A stretch of 64,000 nucleotides of DNA from Thermoleophilia bacterium (GCA_041393415.1 JAWKKE010000001.1:930001-994000); one strand, 5' to 3'. Counted from the first letter of the stretch, positions 7,591 through 17,251 are shown. Made by a program: numbers and translations. The notes: a model not told the origin generated them from the letters alone.

Positions 7591-8766
7591 TCAGGACACG
7601 GATCCCGACATCGCAGACACTCTGAGGACCGCCGATCCGCGCACACGATCCTCTTTGAGGTCGAGAAGCGCCTGATTCGCCTCCACTAGGTCATACTCCT
7701 GCACACGGCTTCGAATGGGGATGAGAGCCGCGTCACGAAGCAACTCGCGAGCGTCGCGGCGCGTCGAGTTGGCAACGCTTCGCAGCACGCGTTCGTGATA
7801 GATCCACGGATACTCAATGGCTGGAATAGGCGTGCTGTAGATGCCTCCCAGCGCCAGAATGCCGCCCTTGTCGAGACGGCGCAATGCGGCGAGAGCAAGA
7901 TCACCAACCGGCGCGAATACTATGGCCGCGTCATAGACAACGCCGGGATCCTCGTCGGACTCGCCCGCCCAAACAGCGCCCAACTCGCGTGCCATCGCCC
8001 GATGCGCCTCATCGCGGGCGATACCGTAGACGTCCCATCCACGCCAGTGCGCGACTTGAGTGCAGAGCGACGCCGCCGACCCGAAGCCGTAGATGGCGAG
8101 ACGAGGCGCGCCGGCGGATGCGACGCCTCGAGGCGGCCCATCCACGAACGAGCCGGGATCATGAAACGTGCTCGCATGCGCACCAGGGAGGTCAGCTTGC
8201 CCGACGACACCGACGAGGCGCAAGCAGCGATACCCGATGACCCCCGCACACAGCAGCGGTGCCGCATCGAGAGGGCCCATCGCGTCGGGAAGACGATAGA
8301 CGAAGGCGACCGGCGCGACCATGTACTCCGCGAATCCGCCGTCGACGTCCCAGCCGGTGAACGCCGCTTGGGTGCACAAGTTCTCGTCACCCCGACGGCA
8401 GTACCGGCAGGTTCCATCCGTCCTGTGTAACCACGGCACACCGACGCGCTCCCCAAGCTTGAGCGGTACGGAAGAGACATCGCCCCCGGGCAGGATCTCG
8501 TCCGCACCACGACCGAACCCCGCCACCTCCGCCACCACCTGGTGGCCCGGCACGATGGGGCAGCGATGCAGCGGTAGATCTCCCTCTACAATGTGCAAAT
8601 CGGTTCGGCAGACACCGCACGCCAGCACACGGAGAACAACCTCGCCCTCGCCGGGCGCAGGCACCGGCAACTCGACCAGCCGCAGCGGCATCTCGGACAC
8701 TGGCCCCGATGCCAGCAACTGCATTGCGCGCATCGTTCTTGGAACGCCTTCGTCGACGGGATTCAA
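7591..8766 (-). CDS. Zinc-dependent alcohol dehydrogenase (MDR family)
   Basis: 391 residues from TTG 8766, which follows a strong GGGAGGGAGGG ribosome site. Medium-chain dehydrogenase layout: catalytic zinc ligands in ACGVCRTDLH and PGHQVVAEV plus a later LLCAGVIGY cysteine; structural zinc motif CRYCRRGDENLC; NAD-binding YGFGSAASL. The usual GHE of the catalytic site is GHQ. Between the catalytic domain and the Rossmann fold there is an extra segment of about 35 residues (around VGQADLPGAHAS to GVASAGAP) that most relatives lack. It probably oxidises or reduces an alcohol/aldehyde with NAD(P); the substrate cannot be told. Ethanol oxidation linked to the Flx-Hdr system is possible by analogy with Desulfovibrio, where a different ADH type is adjacent to flx-hdr, but the 14 kb distance here makes that speculative. 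Confidence 0.88.
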   Translation of the reverse strand: MNPVDEGVPRTMRAMQLLASGPVSEMPLRLVELPVPAPGEGEVVLRVLACGVCRTDLHIVEGDLPLHRCPIVPGHQVVAEVAGFGRGADEILPGGDVSSVPLKLGERVGVPWLHRTDGTCRYCRRGDENLCTQAAFTGWDVDGGFAEYMVAPVAFVYRLPDAMGPLDAAPLLCAGVIGYRCLRLVGVVGQADLPGAHASTFHDPGSFVDGPPRGVASAGAPRLAIYGFGSAASLCTQVAHWRGWDVYGIARDEAHRAMARELGAVWAGESDEDPGVVYDAAIVFAPVGDLALAALRRLDKGGILALGGIYSTPIPAIEYPWIYHERVLRSVANSTRRDARELLRDAALIPIRSRVQEYDLVEANQALLDLKEDRVRGSAVLRVSAMSGSVS

Positions 8767-8890
8767 GAGACCCTCCCTCCCTATGACTACGCGTACACAT
8801 CCCAGCGTAAGGCCAATGGCGGACGAGAAGAAGACGTTGTCCGAGTCGAGCGTCCGCGCCGCCGATAGTCCGGTGCCCGCTGCAGGGGCT

Positions 8891-10135
8891 CTACGGCAGA
8901 GTCATGGCGTACTCCCGCCAACCACTGTAGAAGCGACCCCAGCCCACTCCTAGGACGTCGCGACACGCCGCATCAATTCCGTCACGGCTCAGATCCGAGT
9001 TGGCAATAGCCACGACGAAAGGCCGTAGCCGTTCCAAACCCCATTCGTCAAGGACATAGAGCACGAGTGCGGCGCCCTCCAGATAGGCAACCGCAACCTC
9101 TTCGTTTGTGCTGCCCATCCACAAATCGCCGACGGACAGTGCATCGACGAGCGGCCACACATGGTTGCCGGCGGCAATCTCCGCTCTCAGCGGAGCAAAG
9201 CTGCGACCACCCTCCACGGCCGTCGCCAGCCCCTCGAGCAGCAGTGGCGGTCGATGCCTCGTACTGGCGAACCACTGGGATGTGTACGCGTGAGCCATCT
9301 CGTGCGCCAGCAGGCGCGGCAGCCACGAGTCCCCCTGCGCGACATACTGCCCCATGACGACGATGTCGAGCAGGCGCCATGGCTCACCGCTGACTCGATC
9401 CACCTTCACGGCGAACGCCGGCGCACTCTTGGTTAAGGCGCCACCGAGCGAAACGCCCGCCTGGTTCGACGACTCGTAGACGGCGACGAAGAGCGGATCG
9501 TCTGCGTCGACGCGCAGCAGAGCGAGGCGCTGTCTGGCTTCCTGGCCGACCGCCGCGATGGCCTCTGCGGCGCGGCGGTCGCTCGCGTCCGTAAGCACAA
9601 CGAGTCCCTGACGACGAACGACAATCGGTCGACTGAAGGCCATGAAGTACTGGCGACGCACATCACGGGGCGTCTCATCGGCCACGACGCCCAGCACACC
9701 GGCGCGGATGCCGAAGTCGAGAACGCGAACTGCGGCCAGCCGATCGTCTGGGCCAACGCGCGCCAGCCGGCCGGAGGCCTGGACCTCATACCGGCCTTGG
9801 TGACCCGGGATTGCCGTGGCCGTGAATCTGAAGCGTCTCCAGGGCAGCGAGCCCAGCCGTCGATAGAGCGCCGCAGTGACCTTACGCGCCTCGGCTCCGT
9901 ACGCAGGCAGCGCGGCTTCATACTCGCTACGGTCGCCGGCCACCAGCGCGTGGGCAGCCAAGTCGAGTGCGGCCTGCACTTCGGCAAGCTCCGCCGGACC
10001 ATCACGCGCAGGTTCGGATCCGGTCGCCTGCGGCGACACGGCGCTTGATCCGGAGCAACCGCCGCCTGCCGCGCAGAGCATCGTGAGAGCCGCCACGAGA
10101 AGCAACCGGAGAGAAGTTCGTCCTCTTCGCCACAT
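8891..10135 (-). CDS. Secreted or lipoprotein-like MA-type zinc metallopeptidase
   Basis: 414 residues from ATG 10135. The start is chosen because it gives a signal sequence (MWRRGRTSLRLLLVAALTML); the open frame extends further upstream without family sequence. A cysteine at 27 after AAGGG could be lipidated, but the lipobox is weak. The C-terminal domain has the gluzincin site HEMAH (278-282) with a downstream glutamate in LLLEGLA (E301), as in peptidase MA-like (M1/M61-related) domains. An N-terminal region (about 40-150) rich in AELAEVQAAL-type helices looks like a NTF2-like or stalk domain. It is probably an extracytoplasmic protease. It is divergent from the CapA-like gene at 10208, with 72 bp between the starts. 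Confidence 0.75.
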   Translation of the reverse strand: MWRRGRTSLRLLLVAALTMLCAAGGGCSGSSAVSPQATGSEPARDGPAELAEVQAALDLAAHALVAGDRSEYEAALPAYGAEARKVTAALYRRLGSLPWRRFRFTATAIPGHQGRYEVQASGRLARVGPDDRLAAVRVLDFGIRAGVLGVVADETPRDVRRQYFMAFSRPIVVRRQGLVVLTDASDRRAAEAIAAVGQEARQRLALLRVDADDPLFVAVYESSNQAGVSLGGALTKSAPAFAVKVDRVSGEPWRLLDIVVMGQYVAQGDSWLPRLLAHEMAHAYTSQWFASTRHRPPLLLEGLATAVEGGRSFAPLRAEIAAGNHVWPLVDALSVGDLWMGSTNEEVAVAYLEGAALVLYVLDEWGLERLRPFVVAIANSDLSRDGIDAACRDVLGVGWGRFYSGWREYAMTLP

Positions 10136-10207
10136 CACTGACCATTGTACGTCGCACGGCGACGGCGCCTGGCACGAACAGACGACTGCGTGTACCCTGG
10201 AAGCCCA

Positions 10208-11569
10208 ATGGAGGATTGTCGATCGCAGGGCCGCAAGCCCTACACGCTCTACCAGAGCGGCGTCGCGTCGAACACCGTCTTCGCCCCACCCGAAGGGCTC
10301 CGGCAATCACGTGAGCGCCGGCGACGTCGCCGAGCGGCGAGGCGTCGTCGACGCATCCTCATCCTGGCGATCTCCGTGATCGCGGCGCTTCTCCTCGTTC
10401 TCGTGTCAATGACGCAACCGTGGATAGACAAGAGCGCGACCGCAAGCGCACGCACGCAGCAAGAACCGAACTACTCCGTGGGCGGTTCTCCGTCGCCCTC
10501 GCCCAGCGCTGCCGCCGCCAAGTCGACGTCTGGATCGCCGAGCGAAGGAAGCGTACGCGCCGCAGGCACCTCCCCCACACCCGCCGCTTCGCCCGATGAT
10601 TCTCTCTCCGTAACCGTCACCGGCGGCGGCGACGTGATTGGCGACCGCTCCGTGCGCACCGTGCTCGCGAGAGAAGGAGCGGGCCTGTTCGATGGAGTCG
10701 CGTCGATCTTCAACAAGAGCGACTTCGGCTTCGTCAACCTGGAGACTCCACTGACCACCGCCGGTGAACCGCAGACGTGGAAGGACGTCGTCTTCAAAGG
10801 AGACCCGCGACTCGCCGACGCGATGGCAGCGAGCGGAATCAACGTCGTGACGCTTGCCAACAACCACGCCGGCGACCAAGGCGACAGCGGACTCCTCGAC
10901 ACACTCGCGATCTGCGCCCAGAGTGGCATTACCGCCGTGGGCGCAGGTGTAACCCTGGCGGAGGCACAAAGCGCCAAGCTCCTCAAGAGCAGCGGAGCGG
11001 TGCGAGTCGCGTTCCTCGGATTCAGCGACGTCCTGCCACAGGGCTACGGCGCTACATCGGTAAGCCCCGGCACGTCGCCTGGCCGGTCCGACCTCGTCGC
11101 CGTCACCGCAGCGATCACAGCCGCGTCATGCCAAGCCGACTTCACGATCGTCGCCTGGCACTGGAATCTCGAATTCGCGACCGCACCTACAAGCCTTGAG
11201 GCAGGCGAGGCCAGAGCCGCAGTCGATGCCGGAGCCGATGTCGTGTTCGCCCACCATCCACACGTCCTGCAGGGTGTGCAGGCGTACAACGGTGCGCTCA
11301 TCTGTTACAGTCTCGGCGATCTCGTCTTCGACAACTGCACCGGTCCCATGGCGCAGACCGTCCTCGTGACAACTCGCATTTCTCCTACACGGATCGAGGC
11401 CACACTCGTTCCCGTCCAAATCGCGAGCTCCGGCAAACCATCGATCGCGACCGGCGCCGTGGCGGCAAGCATCCTTGAACGCGTGAAGACTTACTCGGCG
11501 ACTCTAGGAACGCAGGTGCGTATTGCCAACGGCAAAGGCCACGTGACAGTCAGCCGGAGCTCCCAGTAG
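10208..11569 (+). CDS. CapA-like (PGA_cap) metallophosphatase-fold protein, membrane anchored
   Basis: 453 residues from ATG 10208. A very basic N-terminus (arginine runs near 35-55) precedes one membrane helix (ILILAISVIAALLLVLVSM), then a Ser/Pro/Ala-rich linker to about 135, then the domain. CapA/PGA_cap features: VTGGGDVIGDRSV, VNLETPLT, VTLANNHAGDQG, WHWNLEF (usually WG.E), VFAHHPHVLQGV and SLGDLVFDN. In Bacillus, CapA takes part in poly-gamma-glutamate capsule export; many homologues are phosphoesterase-like proteins of unknown substrate. No capB/capC partners are nearby, so a capsule role is unproven. The extracytoplasmic location follows from the positive-inside rule. Confidence 0.85.
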   Translation: MEDCRSQGRKPYTLYQSGVASNTVFAPPEGLRQSRERRRRRRAARRRRRILILAISVIAALLLVLVSMTQPWIDKSATASARTQQEPNYSVGGSPSPSPSAAAAKSTSGSPSEGSVRAAGTSPTPAASPDDSLSVTVTGGGDVIGDRSVRTVLAREGAGLFDGVASIFNKSDFGFVNLETPLTTAGEPQTWKDVVFKGDPRLADAMAASGINVVTLANNHAGDQGDSGLLDTLAICAQSGITAVGAGVTLAEAQSAKLLKSSGAVRVAFLGFSDVLPQGYGATSVSPGTSPGRSDLVAVTAAITAASCQADFTIVAWHWNLEFATAPTSLEAGEARAAVDAGADVVFAHHPHVLQGVQAYNGALICYSLGDLVFDNCTGPMAQTVLVTTRISPTRIEATLVPVQIASSGKPSIATGAVAASILERVKTYSATLGTQVRIANGKGHVTVSRSSQ

Positions 11570-11638
11570 AAGAAACCGCGGAGTAGCGGCGACCGGTGCG
11601 CTTTCCTTCCCTCGGTGGCGCCCACTAGACTTGGCACT

Positions 11639-12421
11639 ATGAGACCAGAGCTCTTCGAAGTCGGCGGATTCACCCTGTACAGCTTCGGCCTTATGGCGGC
11701 GCTGGCATTGATTCTTCCCGGCCTTCTCGTCGTTCGGCCGCTCATCAGACGTCGCGGGGTGGATCCCGAGTTCTCTATCGAGCTCATCTTCGCCGCCGGC
11801 ATCGGCGGCTTCCTCGGCGCTCGTCTGTACTACCTCGCCGAGCACTGGAACGACATCCAGGGTGACGTCCTCGGCGCCGCCTTCTCCAGCATCGGATTCA
11901 CCTGGTACGGCGGTCTCATCGGCGGCTTTGTCGGAGTGGTGGCGTGGACGCTGATTCGCGGAGTGCCACTCGGTGTGGTCGCCAACGCCATGGCCGTCGC
12001 TACGGCAGCTGGCTACGCGATTGGCCGCATCGGCTGCCAGCTCGCAGGCGACGGCGACTACGGACGCGAATCGGATCTTCCGTGGGCAATGGGCTACCCA
12101 AACGGCACCGTGCCGACGGCTCCCGGAGTCACGGTGCACCCCACGCCGGTGTACGAGATCATCCTGATGATCCCCATCATCGTGACGCTCTGGTGGCTGG
12201 CAAGTCGAAACCATTCGGGATGGTGGACCTTCGGTTGGTTCCTCGTCCTCTCCGGCCTGGAACGTTTCGCGGTCGAGTTCGTGCGCCGCAACCCGGTTTG
12301 GCTGGCGGGCCTCACGCAGCCGCAGTGGTTTGCGATCGGAAGCGCCGTCGTCGGCACCGTCCTCATTCTCGCATTCTGGCACCGACCGCCAGAGCTGGCC
12401 CACCGCAGTCGCAGCTCCTAG
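11639..12421 (+). CDS. lgt: Prolipoprotein diacylglyceryl transferase
   Basis: 260 residues. ATG 11639 starts the family-typical MRPELFEVGGFTLYSFGLM; the upstream in-frame ATG at 11615 adds eight non-family residues. Lgt transfers diacylglycerol from phosphatidylglycerol to the lipobox cysteine of prolipoproteins in the cytoplasmic membrane. Seven hydrophobic segments are visible. The signature region reads AIGRIGCQLAGDGDYG, where most Lgt have GRIGNF.NGE..G. Arginine-containing GFLGARLYY and the C-terminal RFAVEFVRRNP are present. A TAGACT at 11626-11631, seven bases before the ATG, and the lack of a Shine-Dalgarno sequence suggest a leaderless mRNA, as a guess. Confidence 0.93.
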   Translation: MRPELFEVGGFTLYSFGLMAALALILPGLLVVRPLIRRRGVDPEFSIELIFAAGIGGFLGARLYYLAEHWNDIQGDVLGAAFSSIGFTWYGGLIGGFVGVVAWTLIRGVPLGVVANAMAVATAAGYAIGRIGCQLAGDGDYGRESDLPWAMGYPNGTVPTAPGVTVHPTPVYEIILMIPIIVTLWWLASRNHSGWWTFGWFLVLSGLERFAVEFVRRNPVWLAGLTQPQWFAIGSAVVGTVLILAFWHRPPELAHRSRSS

Positions 12422-12432
12422 CCGGGAGAGAA

Positions 12433-13224
12433 CTAAACGTCACTCGCCAGGTCAGGCGACACGACGAGCACGGGACACGGTGCCACCGCGATCAAGCGTC
12501 GCACCGTCTCTCCGTGTCCGCCGACAAAGCGGCCGCGCCAAGCCAGGACGATTAGGTCGGCATCAATCTCTCGCGCCTCCTCGAGAATCGCATCCGCAGG
12601 CTCGCCGATGGCGACTTTGACGCGATGCTCGCAGCCCTCCATCGACCCAGTGAAGCGTCGCGAAAACTCGTCTCGCCAGTCACTCCATTCATATTGTTCC
12701 TGGTCGATGAGTCGCGGAACAGGAAAGCTACCCGGCTCGCTGGGCAAGGCGCCGCCTGCCACTGCCAGCACCACGATCTCGCGATCAGGCCCGCACAGCG
12801 TCGACTCCACGAACAGCATCGCGGCCGATGCGCGCGGAGATCCCTTCAGTGGAACCAGAAGGCTCCGCAAGGTCCGCGGTGAGCGCAAACCGGACCTCAC
12901 CAAGAGCAGAGGGACAGATGGAGCCGCAAGGAGACGAAGCGCCAAAGAATCCGGATCGCCAGACGCGTCGACGCCCGCGGCGACGCACGTCACACCCGAT
13001 GACGACGTGGCCAACGAGAGCGAGACGACGGCGTCGCTGCTGAGAGTTTCCGTCTCGCCACCGACAGGCGTGGTCGGAAGAGTATCTCCGCCCGCGTTCA
13101 GGCCGTCGTCCTGCAGGAGCACGGTCCGAATCGACCAGTCCCCCGCACGGGCCAGTTGCTCGGCCGCATCGATGAGCTCGTTGCTCGTCGCGTCTGTGCG
13201 GCCGATGACGATGAGCATCGTCAT
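12433..13224 (-). CDS. Universal stress protein (UspA) family, two-domain
   Basis: 263 residues from ATG 13224, which overlaps the TGA of the GH65 gene (ATGA). It begins MTMLIVIGRTDATSNELIDAA, a Usp-like beta strand plus helix. The C-terminal half has the clearer Usp features: VKVAIGEPADAILEEAREIDADLIVLAWRG and a final VRRLIAVAPCPVLVVSP. The G-2X-G-9X-G(S/T) nucleotide motif is reduced to GRFVGGHGETVRRL. The N-terminal half is degenerate, so this is a tandem Usp protein with one eroded domain. Such proteins bind ATP or act in stress survival. The coupling with a disaccharide phosphorylase gene suggests a carbohydrate-storage or starvation context (inference). Confidence 0.78.
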   Translation of the reverse strand: MTMLIVIGRTDATSNELIDAAEQLARAGDWSIRTVLLQDDGLNAGGDTLPTTPVGGETETLSSDAVVSLSLATSSSGVTCVAAGVDASGDPDSLALRLLAAPSVPLLLVRSGLRSPRTLRSLLVPLKGSPRASAAMLFVESTLCGPDREIVVLAVAGGALPSEPGSFPVPRLIDQEQYEWSDWRDEFSRRFTGSMEGCEHRVKVAIGEPADAILEEAREIDADLIVLAWRGRFVGGHGETVRRLIAVAPCPVLVVSPDLASDV

Positions 13225-15518
13225 CACACAACCTCCCTCCAAGCTCCGGAGCCGTCACGGACAAGGTGGGCATCACCCGGACGATACTCGTGCTCGGAAC
13301 CACCCACCAGGAGCCTCAAGGCTGCACGCTCAACTGTTATTCCCACCTCCAGCTCACCCGAGCGCGCCGTGAAGTCAAATCGCAGTCTCGCGCCGCGAAA
13401 GCACAGTGATACACGCAACGATGTCCACTGCGGCGGAAGGTGCGGATCCAGCATCAGGGCTTCGCCGCGTCGACGAAGGCCGGCGAAGCCGAACACGGCC
13501 GCTTGCCACAAACTGCCCATGGTGGCGAGATGCAGTCCCCCGGCGACGTTGGCCATCGCGTCGCCCATGTCGATGGCCGTTGCCATCTTGAAGTCGGCGA
13601 CGGCATCATCCAGACGTCCAAGGCGAGCTGCCACAGCGGCATGCATTCCGGGACTCAGTGAGCTGCCATGCACCGTCAAGGGCTCGTAGTAGGAGTAGTT
13701 CGCGTCGGCCACATCATCGGCTATCTCACCCGAGAGCAGATGCGTCAGCATGACGACGTCGGCCTGCTTCACCACCTTGGCATTGAGCGTGATCTCTCGT
13801 CCGAGAAGAACATCGGCCGCCACTGGACGCGGCCTCAAACGCTCTTGATCGACATCCGTGAGCTCATAGAAGCCGGCAAACTGCTCGTACAGGCGCGTGC
13901 TCGGATCGTAGCCGTCCACGAGCCGCTCTGCTGCACGCCGCCACGCCGTCAGTTCATCGTCGCCCAGACCGAGATGCAGTCGCAGCTCGTCGGCATAGCC
14001 CGAATCGACCCTGTCGAGCCAGGCGAGCGCGTCGATAGCTCGATGGATGTTCCAACGTGCCATGACGTTGGTATATGCGTTGTCGTCGACGTCCTCGTGA
14101 TACTCATCGGGACCCACAACGCCTCGAATGTGCGCGCGGCCCTCAGCATCGAGCGCCGTCCGCGAGACCCAGAACCTGGCGGTTTCAAGCAGAATCTCCG
14201 TTCCCATCGAGGCCATGAAGACATCGTCGGCAGTCGCCTTCCAGTATTCCCACACCGCCCAGGCGACATCGCTCGAGATGTGGTGTTCCATGATGCCCGA
14301 CAGAATGGGGACCAGTTCGCCATTGGGTCCGAACGAGTACGGCGGAGTTGTCTCGTCCCCTGTATCCGCGGATTCCCATGGATACAGCGCGCCGCGGTGC
14401 CCCATTTGCCGCGCCTTCTTTCTCGCACCGGCGAGATGGCGATAGCGATAGGTGAGAAGCGTCCGCGCCGTGGGTGGATGCGTGTAGATGTAGAACGGCA
14501 GCGCAAAGACCTCCGTGTCCCAGAACACATGCATGAAGTACGACATGCCGCTGAGGCCACGGGCACCGACTGACGCCCCCACCCGTTCCGGATGAGCGCT
14601 GGCGATCAGATGAAAGATGGCGAAGCGGAGCGCCGTCTGATCCGCTTCGTCTCCGCTCAGCGAAACATCGGCGCCACGCCACCGCTCCGCCCACGCCGCA
14701 CGATGTCGTTCGAGGAGCGCGTCGAAACCGACGCGCTCCGCATGCCGAAGGCTCCGCAGCGCAGAACCCGACGACGGGACACGGGTACGCGCCGAAACTA
14801 CCGCCGCAAGTCGGTCCACGGCGATTCGCCCTCCCGATACGAGATTGGCGCCAATCAGGTCGCGGCCCTTCTCAACGACGCGCAGCGCGATACCGCCTCT
14901 TGTTGGTCGTGTCGTGAGCGCAAGAGAGTGGCCTCCGCCACCGCGTCCACGCGTGCGCGCCAGCAATGTGCCCTCGCCAAGGTCCCTGATCTCGGTCTCC
15001 TGCACAGGTCCACCAGCATGCGTAACGGCAATCGCACCCTGCCAATCGAGACGGCCGGCGAAGTCCTCGGCCAAAGCCTCCGCCCGCAACGCCATGATCG
15101 ACCTGTCTGCAAGCGACGCGAACCGTGCTGTCCGCACGGCAATCGTTCGCCCAACGCCGTCGCGTTGGCGCCAGTACCTGAAGAGCACGCCGCTCCGAAG
15201 ATCCAGCACCCGTCGGTGGTCCAGCACTCGTCCATGTGCGAAGTGGAGCGGAACTCCCTCCACAAGCAGCCGCAAGTCGATCCAGTCGGGTGCAGGCACC
15301 GGCTGCCGAGTGCGCGGTTCACTCGTTCCGTCTCCAAACACCCCAGCAACAAAGGTCGCCGGCGTGGAAACAGGAGACCCCTCCTCGAGAGCACCTCTTG
15401 TGCCGCTCTCTCCGTTCGCAACGGTGAGAAGCGTCTCTGCCTCGCGTTCGCGGAACGGATCGAAGCCGTTCACCTCGTACCGCCATGAGGACTCCTGACT
15501 AGGCTCCGGAAACTGCAC
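13224..15518 (-). CDS. Glycoside hydrolase family 65 (disaccharide phosphorylase type)
   Basis: 764 residues from GTG 15518, chosen for the GAGGG eight bases upstream. GH65 enzymes phosphorolyse maltose, trehalose, kojibiose or nigerose with inversion. The N-terminal beta-sandwich starts SWRYEVNGFDP; the (alpha/alpha)6 barrel has MSYFMHVFWDTEVF, the substrate-binding KARQMGHRGALYPWES, and the catalytic acid region VVGPDEYHEDVDDNAYTN; the phosphate-site-like area is near SGEIADDVADANYSYYEP and THGSSLSPGMHAA (here VHGSSLSPGMHA). The length is normal. Substrate specificity cannot be assigned by eye. No beta-phosphoglucomutase is adjacent, although one often accompanies maltose or trehalose phosphorylase. 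Confidence 0.9.
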   Translation of the reverse strand: MQFPEPSQESSWRYEVNGFDPFREREAETLLTVANGESGTRGALEEGSPVSTPATFVAGVFGDGTSEPRTRQPVPAPDWIDLRLLVEGVPLHFAHGRVLDHRRVLDLRSGVLFRYWRQRDGVGRTIAVRTARFASLADRSIMALRAEALAEDFAGRLDWQGAIAVTHAGGPVQETEIRDLGEGTLLARTRGRGGGGHSLALTTRPTRGGIALRVVEKGRDLIGANLVSGGRIAVDRLAAVVSARTRVPSSGSALRSLRHAERVGFDALLERHRAAWAERWRGADVSLSGDEADQTALRFAIFHLIASAHPERVGASVGARGLSGMSYFMHVFWDTEVFALPFYIYTHPPTARTLLTYRYRHLAGARKKARQMGHRGALYPWESADTGDETTPPYSFGPNGELVPILSGIMEHHISSDVAWAVWEYWKATADDVFMASMGTEILLETARFWVSRTALDAEGRAHIRGVVGPDEYHEDVDDNAYTNVMARWNIHRAIDALAWLDRVDSGYADELRLHLGLGDDELTAWRRAAERLVDGYDPSTRLYEQFAGFYELTDVDQERLRPRPVAADVLLGREITLNAKVVKQADVVMLTHLLSGEIADDVADANYSYYEPLTVHGSSLSPGMHAAVAARLGRLDDAVADFKMATAIDMGDAMANVAGGLHLATMGSLWQAAVFGFAGLRRRGEALMLDPHLPPQWTSLRVSLCFRGARLRFDFTARSGELEVGITVERAALRLLVGGSEHEYRPGDAHLVRDGSGAWREVV

Positions 15519-15682
15519 TACGCAGCCCTCGCAGAGACTTCGCTGCCGACGCCCCAATAGCTGCCGCGATCGTAACCGTGATAGGCTGCAAACAGCCCAC
15601 CGGCGGGTACATCACGATTACCTTCGGCGGCGCCAGGGCGCTCCACGCAAGAGAGAGCAGGGCACGGTAGGGAGGCTCCAGC

Positions 15683-16027
15683 ATGGTCTTCCGCATCACT
15701 CGTCACCCGGTGGGTGTCGGCCAGTTTGGGCAGGGCGTCCTCCTCCTGCTGCTGGTCTACCTATGGATCCTGAATCTCGCCGATTTCCTGCTCACCCGCC
15801 ACGCACTCTGGAGCGGCCTCGCGGAGGAGTCCAATTGGATCATGGACTACTTCTTTCAGCAGGGAACGGTGCCTGCTATGGCGTTCAAAGTGGGCATCGT
15901 CACTATCGGGGTGCTCCTCCTTTGGCGCCTACGTCGATTCCGCGAGTCACTCATCGCCGCCGCAATGCTCACCGTACTGTTCGCCCTCGTCGTCTTCTAT
16001 GAGGCTGCTTCGTTGATGACGATCTAG
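15683..16027 (+). CDS. Small membrane protein, DUF5658-like
   Basis: 114 residues; ATG 15683 has an ideal GGGAGG at seven bases. Three hydrophobic segments are visible: about 19-40, 66-83 and 91-112. The segment LWILNLADFLLTRHALWSG followed by ESNWIMDYFFQQG resembles DUF5658 proteins, in which an N.AD...T...L pattern marks the first helix. The function of the family is unknown. The gene is flanked by a divergent GH65 gene on the left and a convergent flavodiiron gene on the right, so it stands alone. Confidence 0.65.
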   Translation: MVFRITRHPVGVGQFGQGVLLLLLVYLWILNLADFLLTRHALWSGLAEESNWIMDYFFQQGTVPAMAFKVGIVTIGVLLLWRLRRFRESLIAAAMLTVLFALVVFYEAASLMTI

Positions 16028-16034
16028 GCGTCGC

Positions 16035-17246
16035 TCACGTGTCGAAATGGCAGACAGACAGATCGGCAAACTGGCGTGCGGCCAACCCTGCGTGTTTCTC
16101 GGCGATCGTATCGGCCAGCGCGTCGAGGGCAGCGAAGTCGGCCGCGCGTGGTCTGCCCTTGGCAAGCACAGGATCGAGGAACTCGACGCGAAGCTTGGAC
16201 ATCATCCCTGTGAGAGTCTCCACGGTCTTTCCTGCCCATCCGTAGGAGCCCACCACGGCAACGTACTTCGTGCGCGGCCGCAGAGCATTGGCGAGAAAGG
16301 CCGCATGCGCTGAGAGCGGATGCGGTCCCGTCAGTATCGTCGACGTACCCAGGACGAGCGTGCCCGCGTGAACCAGCGAGCTCGCCAACTCACCAGCGTC
16401 GAGCGACGTGAGGTCGAAACGCTCGACAGCCACACCGCGGTCGGTGAGCGCCGCCGTGAGGTGGTCGACCATGAGCCGCGTGCTGTCGTGCATTGAGACA
16501 TATGGCAGACACACGATGTTCTGTGGGTCTCCGGCGGCCCAGTCACGATACGCCGCCACGATGAAAGCGGGGTCGTCGTACACGGGTCCATGACTCGGGC
16601 AGATGACGGCGATGGGGTACCGCGTCACCTTCTCGATGTTCTTCGTCACCTGAGCGCCAAAGGGCATCATGATCTCGGCGTAGTAGCGTTTGGCGCCGTC
16701 ATACACCTCGTGCTTGTCGGCGAACACATCGTTGGTGGCGTAGTGCGAGCCGAAGAAGTCGCAGCTGAAAAGCATGCGATCCTCTGCGAGCCACGTCGAC
16801 ATCGTCTCCGGCCAATGCACCCAGGGCGTGGCAAGGAAGGTCAGAGTCTTTCCGCCGAGCGCGAGTACGTCGCCGTCAGCGACTATATGGAAGCGAGCGT
16901 TCTCCACGTGCAGATGGTCGATGAGCAGGCCGCGCGCCTTCTCGTTGCAGACGATCGTGAGGTCCGGGAAGCGTTTGAGCAGCATGGGCGTCGATCCCGA
17001 GTGATCCTGCTCAACATGCTGGATCACGAGGTAGTCGGGCGCCGGGAGTTCGTCGAGTTGGCGGGAGAGCGTGTGCCAACAAGACGGGTCCACTGTGTCT
17101 ATGAGCGCGCATGTCTCGCTACCCTGCACGAAGTAGGCGTTATAGCTCGTCCCGTCCGGAAGCGGAATGAGGGCGTCGAACAAGCGTCGATCCCAGTCCA
17201 CAGACCCAATGAGATGCACACCAGATACGATTTGCCGCGGCTTCAT
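16035..17246 (-). CDS. Flavodiiron protein (FprA / rubredoxin:oxygen oxidoreductase family)
   Basis: 403 residues. ATG 17246 is chosen over GTG 17255 because GGGAGTG lies about ten bases upstream of it. The N-terminal beta-lactamase-like domain has the full diiron site: HVEQDHSGS (H-x-E-x-D-H), PWVHWPETM, CDFFGSH and CPSHGPV. The C-terminal flavodoxin-like domain binds FMN (LPYVSMHDSTRLMVDHL, VVGSYGWAGKTVETL). The family reduces O2 to water or NO to N2O in the cytoplasm of anaerobes, usually fed by rubredoxin or F420H2. No rubredoxin is adjacent. It follows the LOR/SDH gene by five bases and is surely co-transcribed with it. Confidence 0.92.
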   Translation of the reverse strand: MKPRQIVSGVHLIGSVDWDRRLFDALIPLPDGTSYNAYFVQGSETCALIDTVDPSCWHTLSRQLDELPAPDYLVIQHVEQDHSGSTPMLLKRFPDLTIVCNEKARGLLIDHLHVENARFHIVADGDVLALGGKTLTFLATPWVHWPETMSTWLAEDRMLFSCDFFGSHYATNDVFADKHEVYDGAKRYYAEIMMPFGAQVTKNIEKVTRYPIAVICPSHGPVYDDPAFIVAAYRDWAAGDPQNIVCLPYVSMHDSTRLMVDHLTAALTDRGVAVERFDLTSLDAGELASSLVHAGTLVLGTSTILTGPHPLSAHAAFLANALRPRTKYVAVVGSYGWAGKTVETLTGMMSKLRVEFLDPVLAKGRPRAADFAALDALADTIAEKHAGLAARQFADLSVCHFDT

Positions 17247-17251
17247 GCTGA

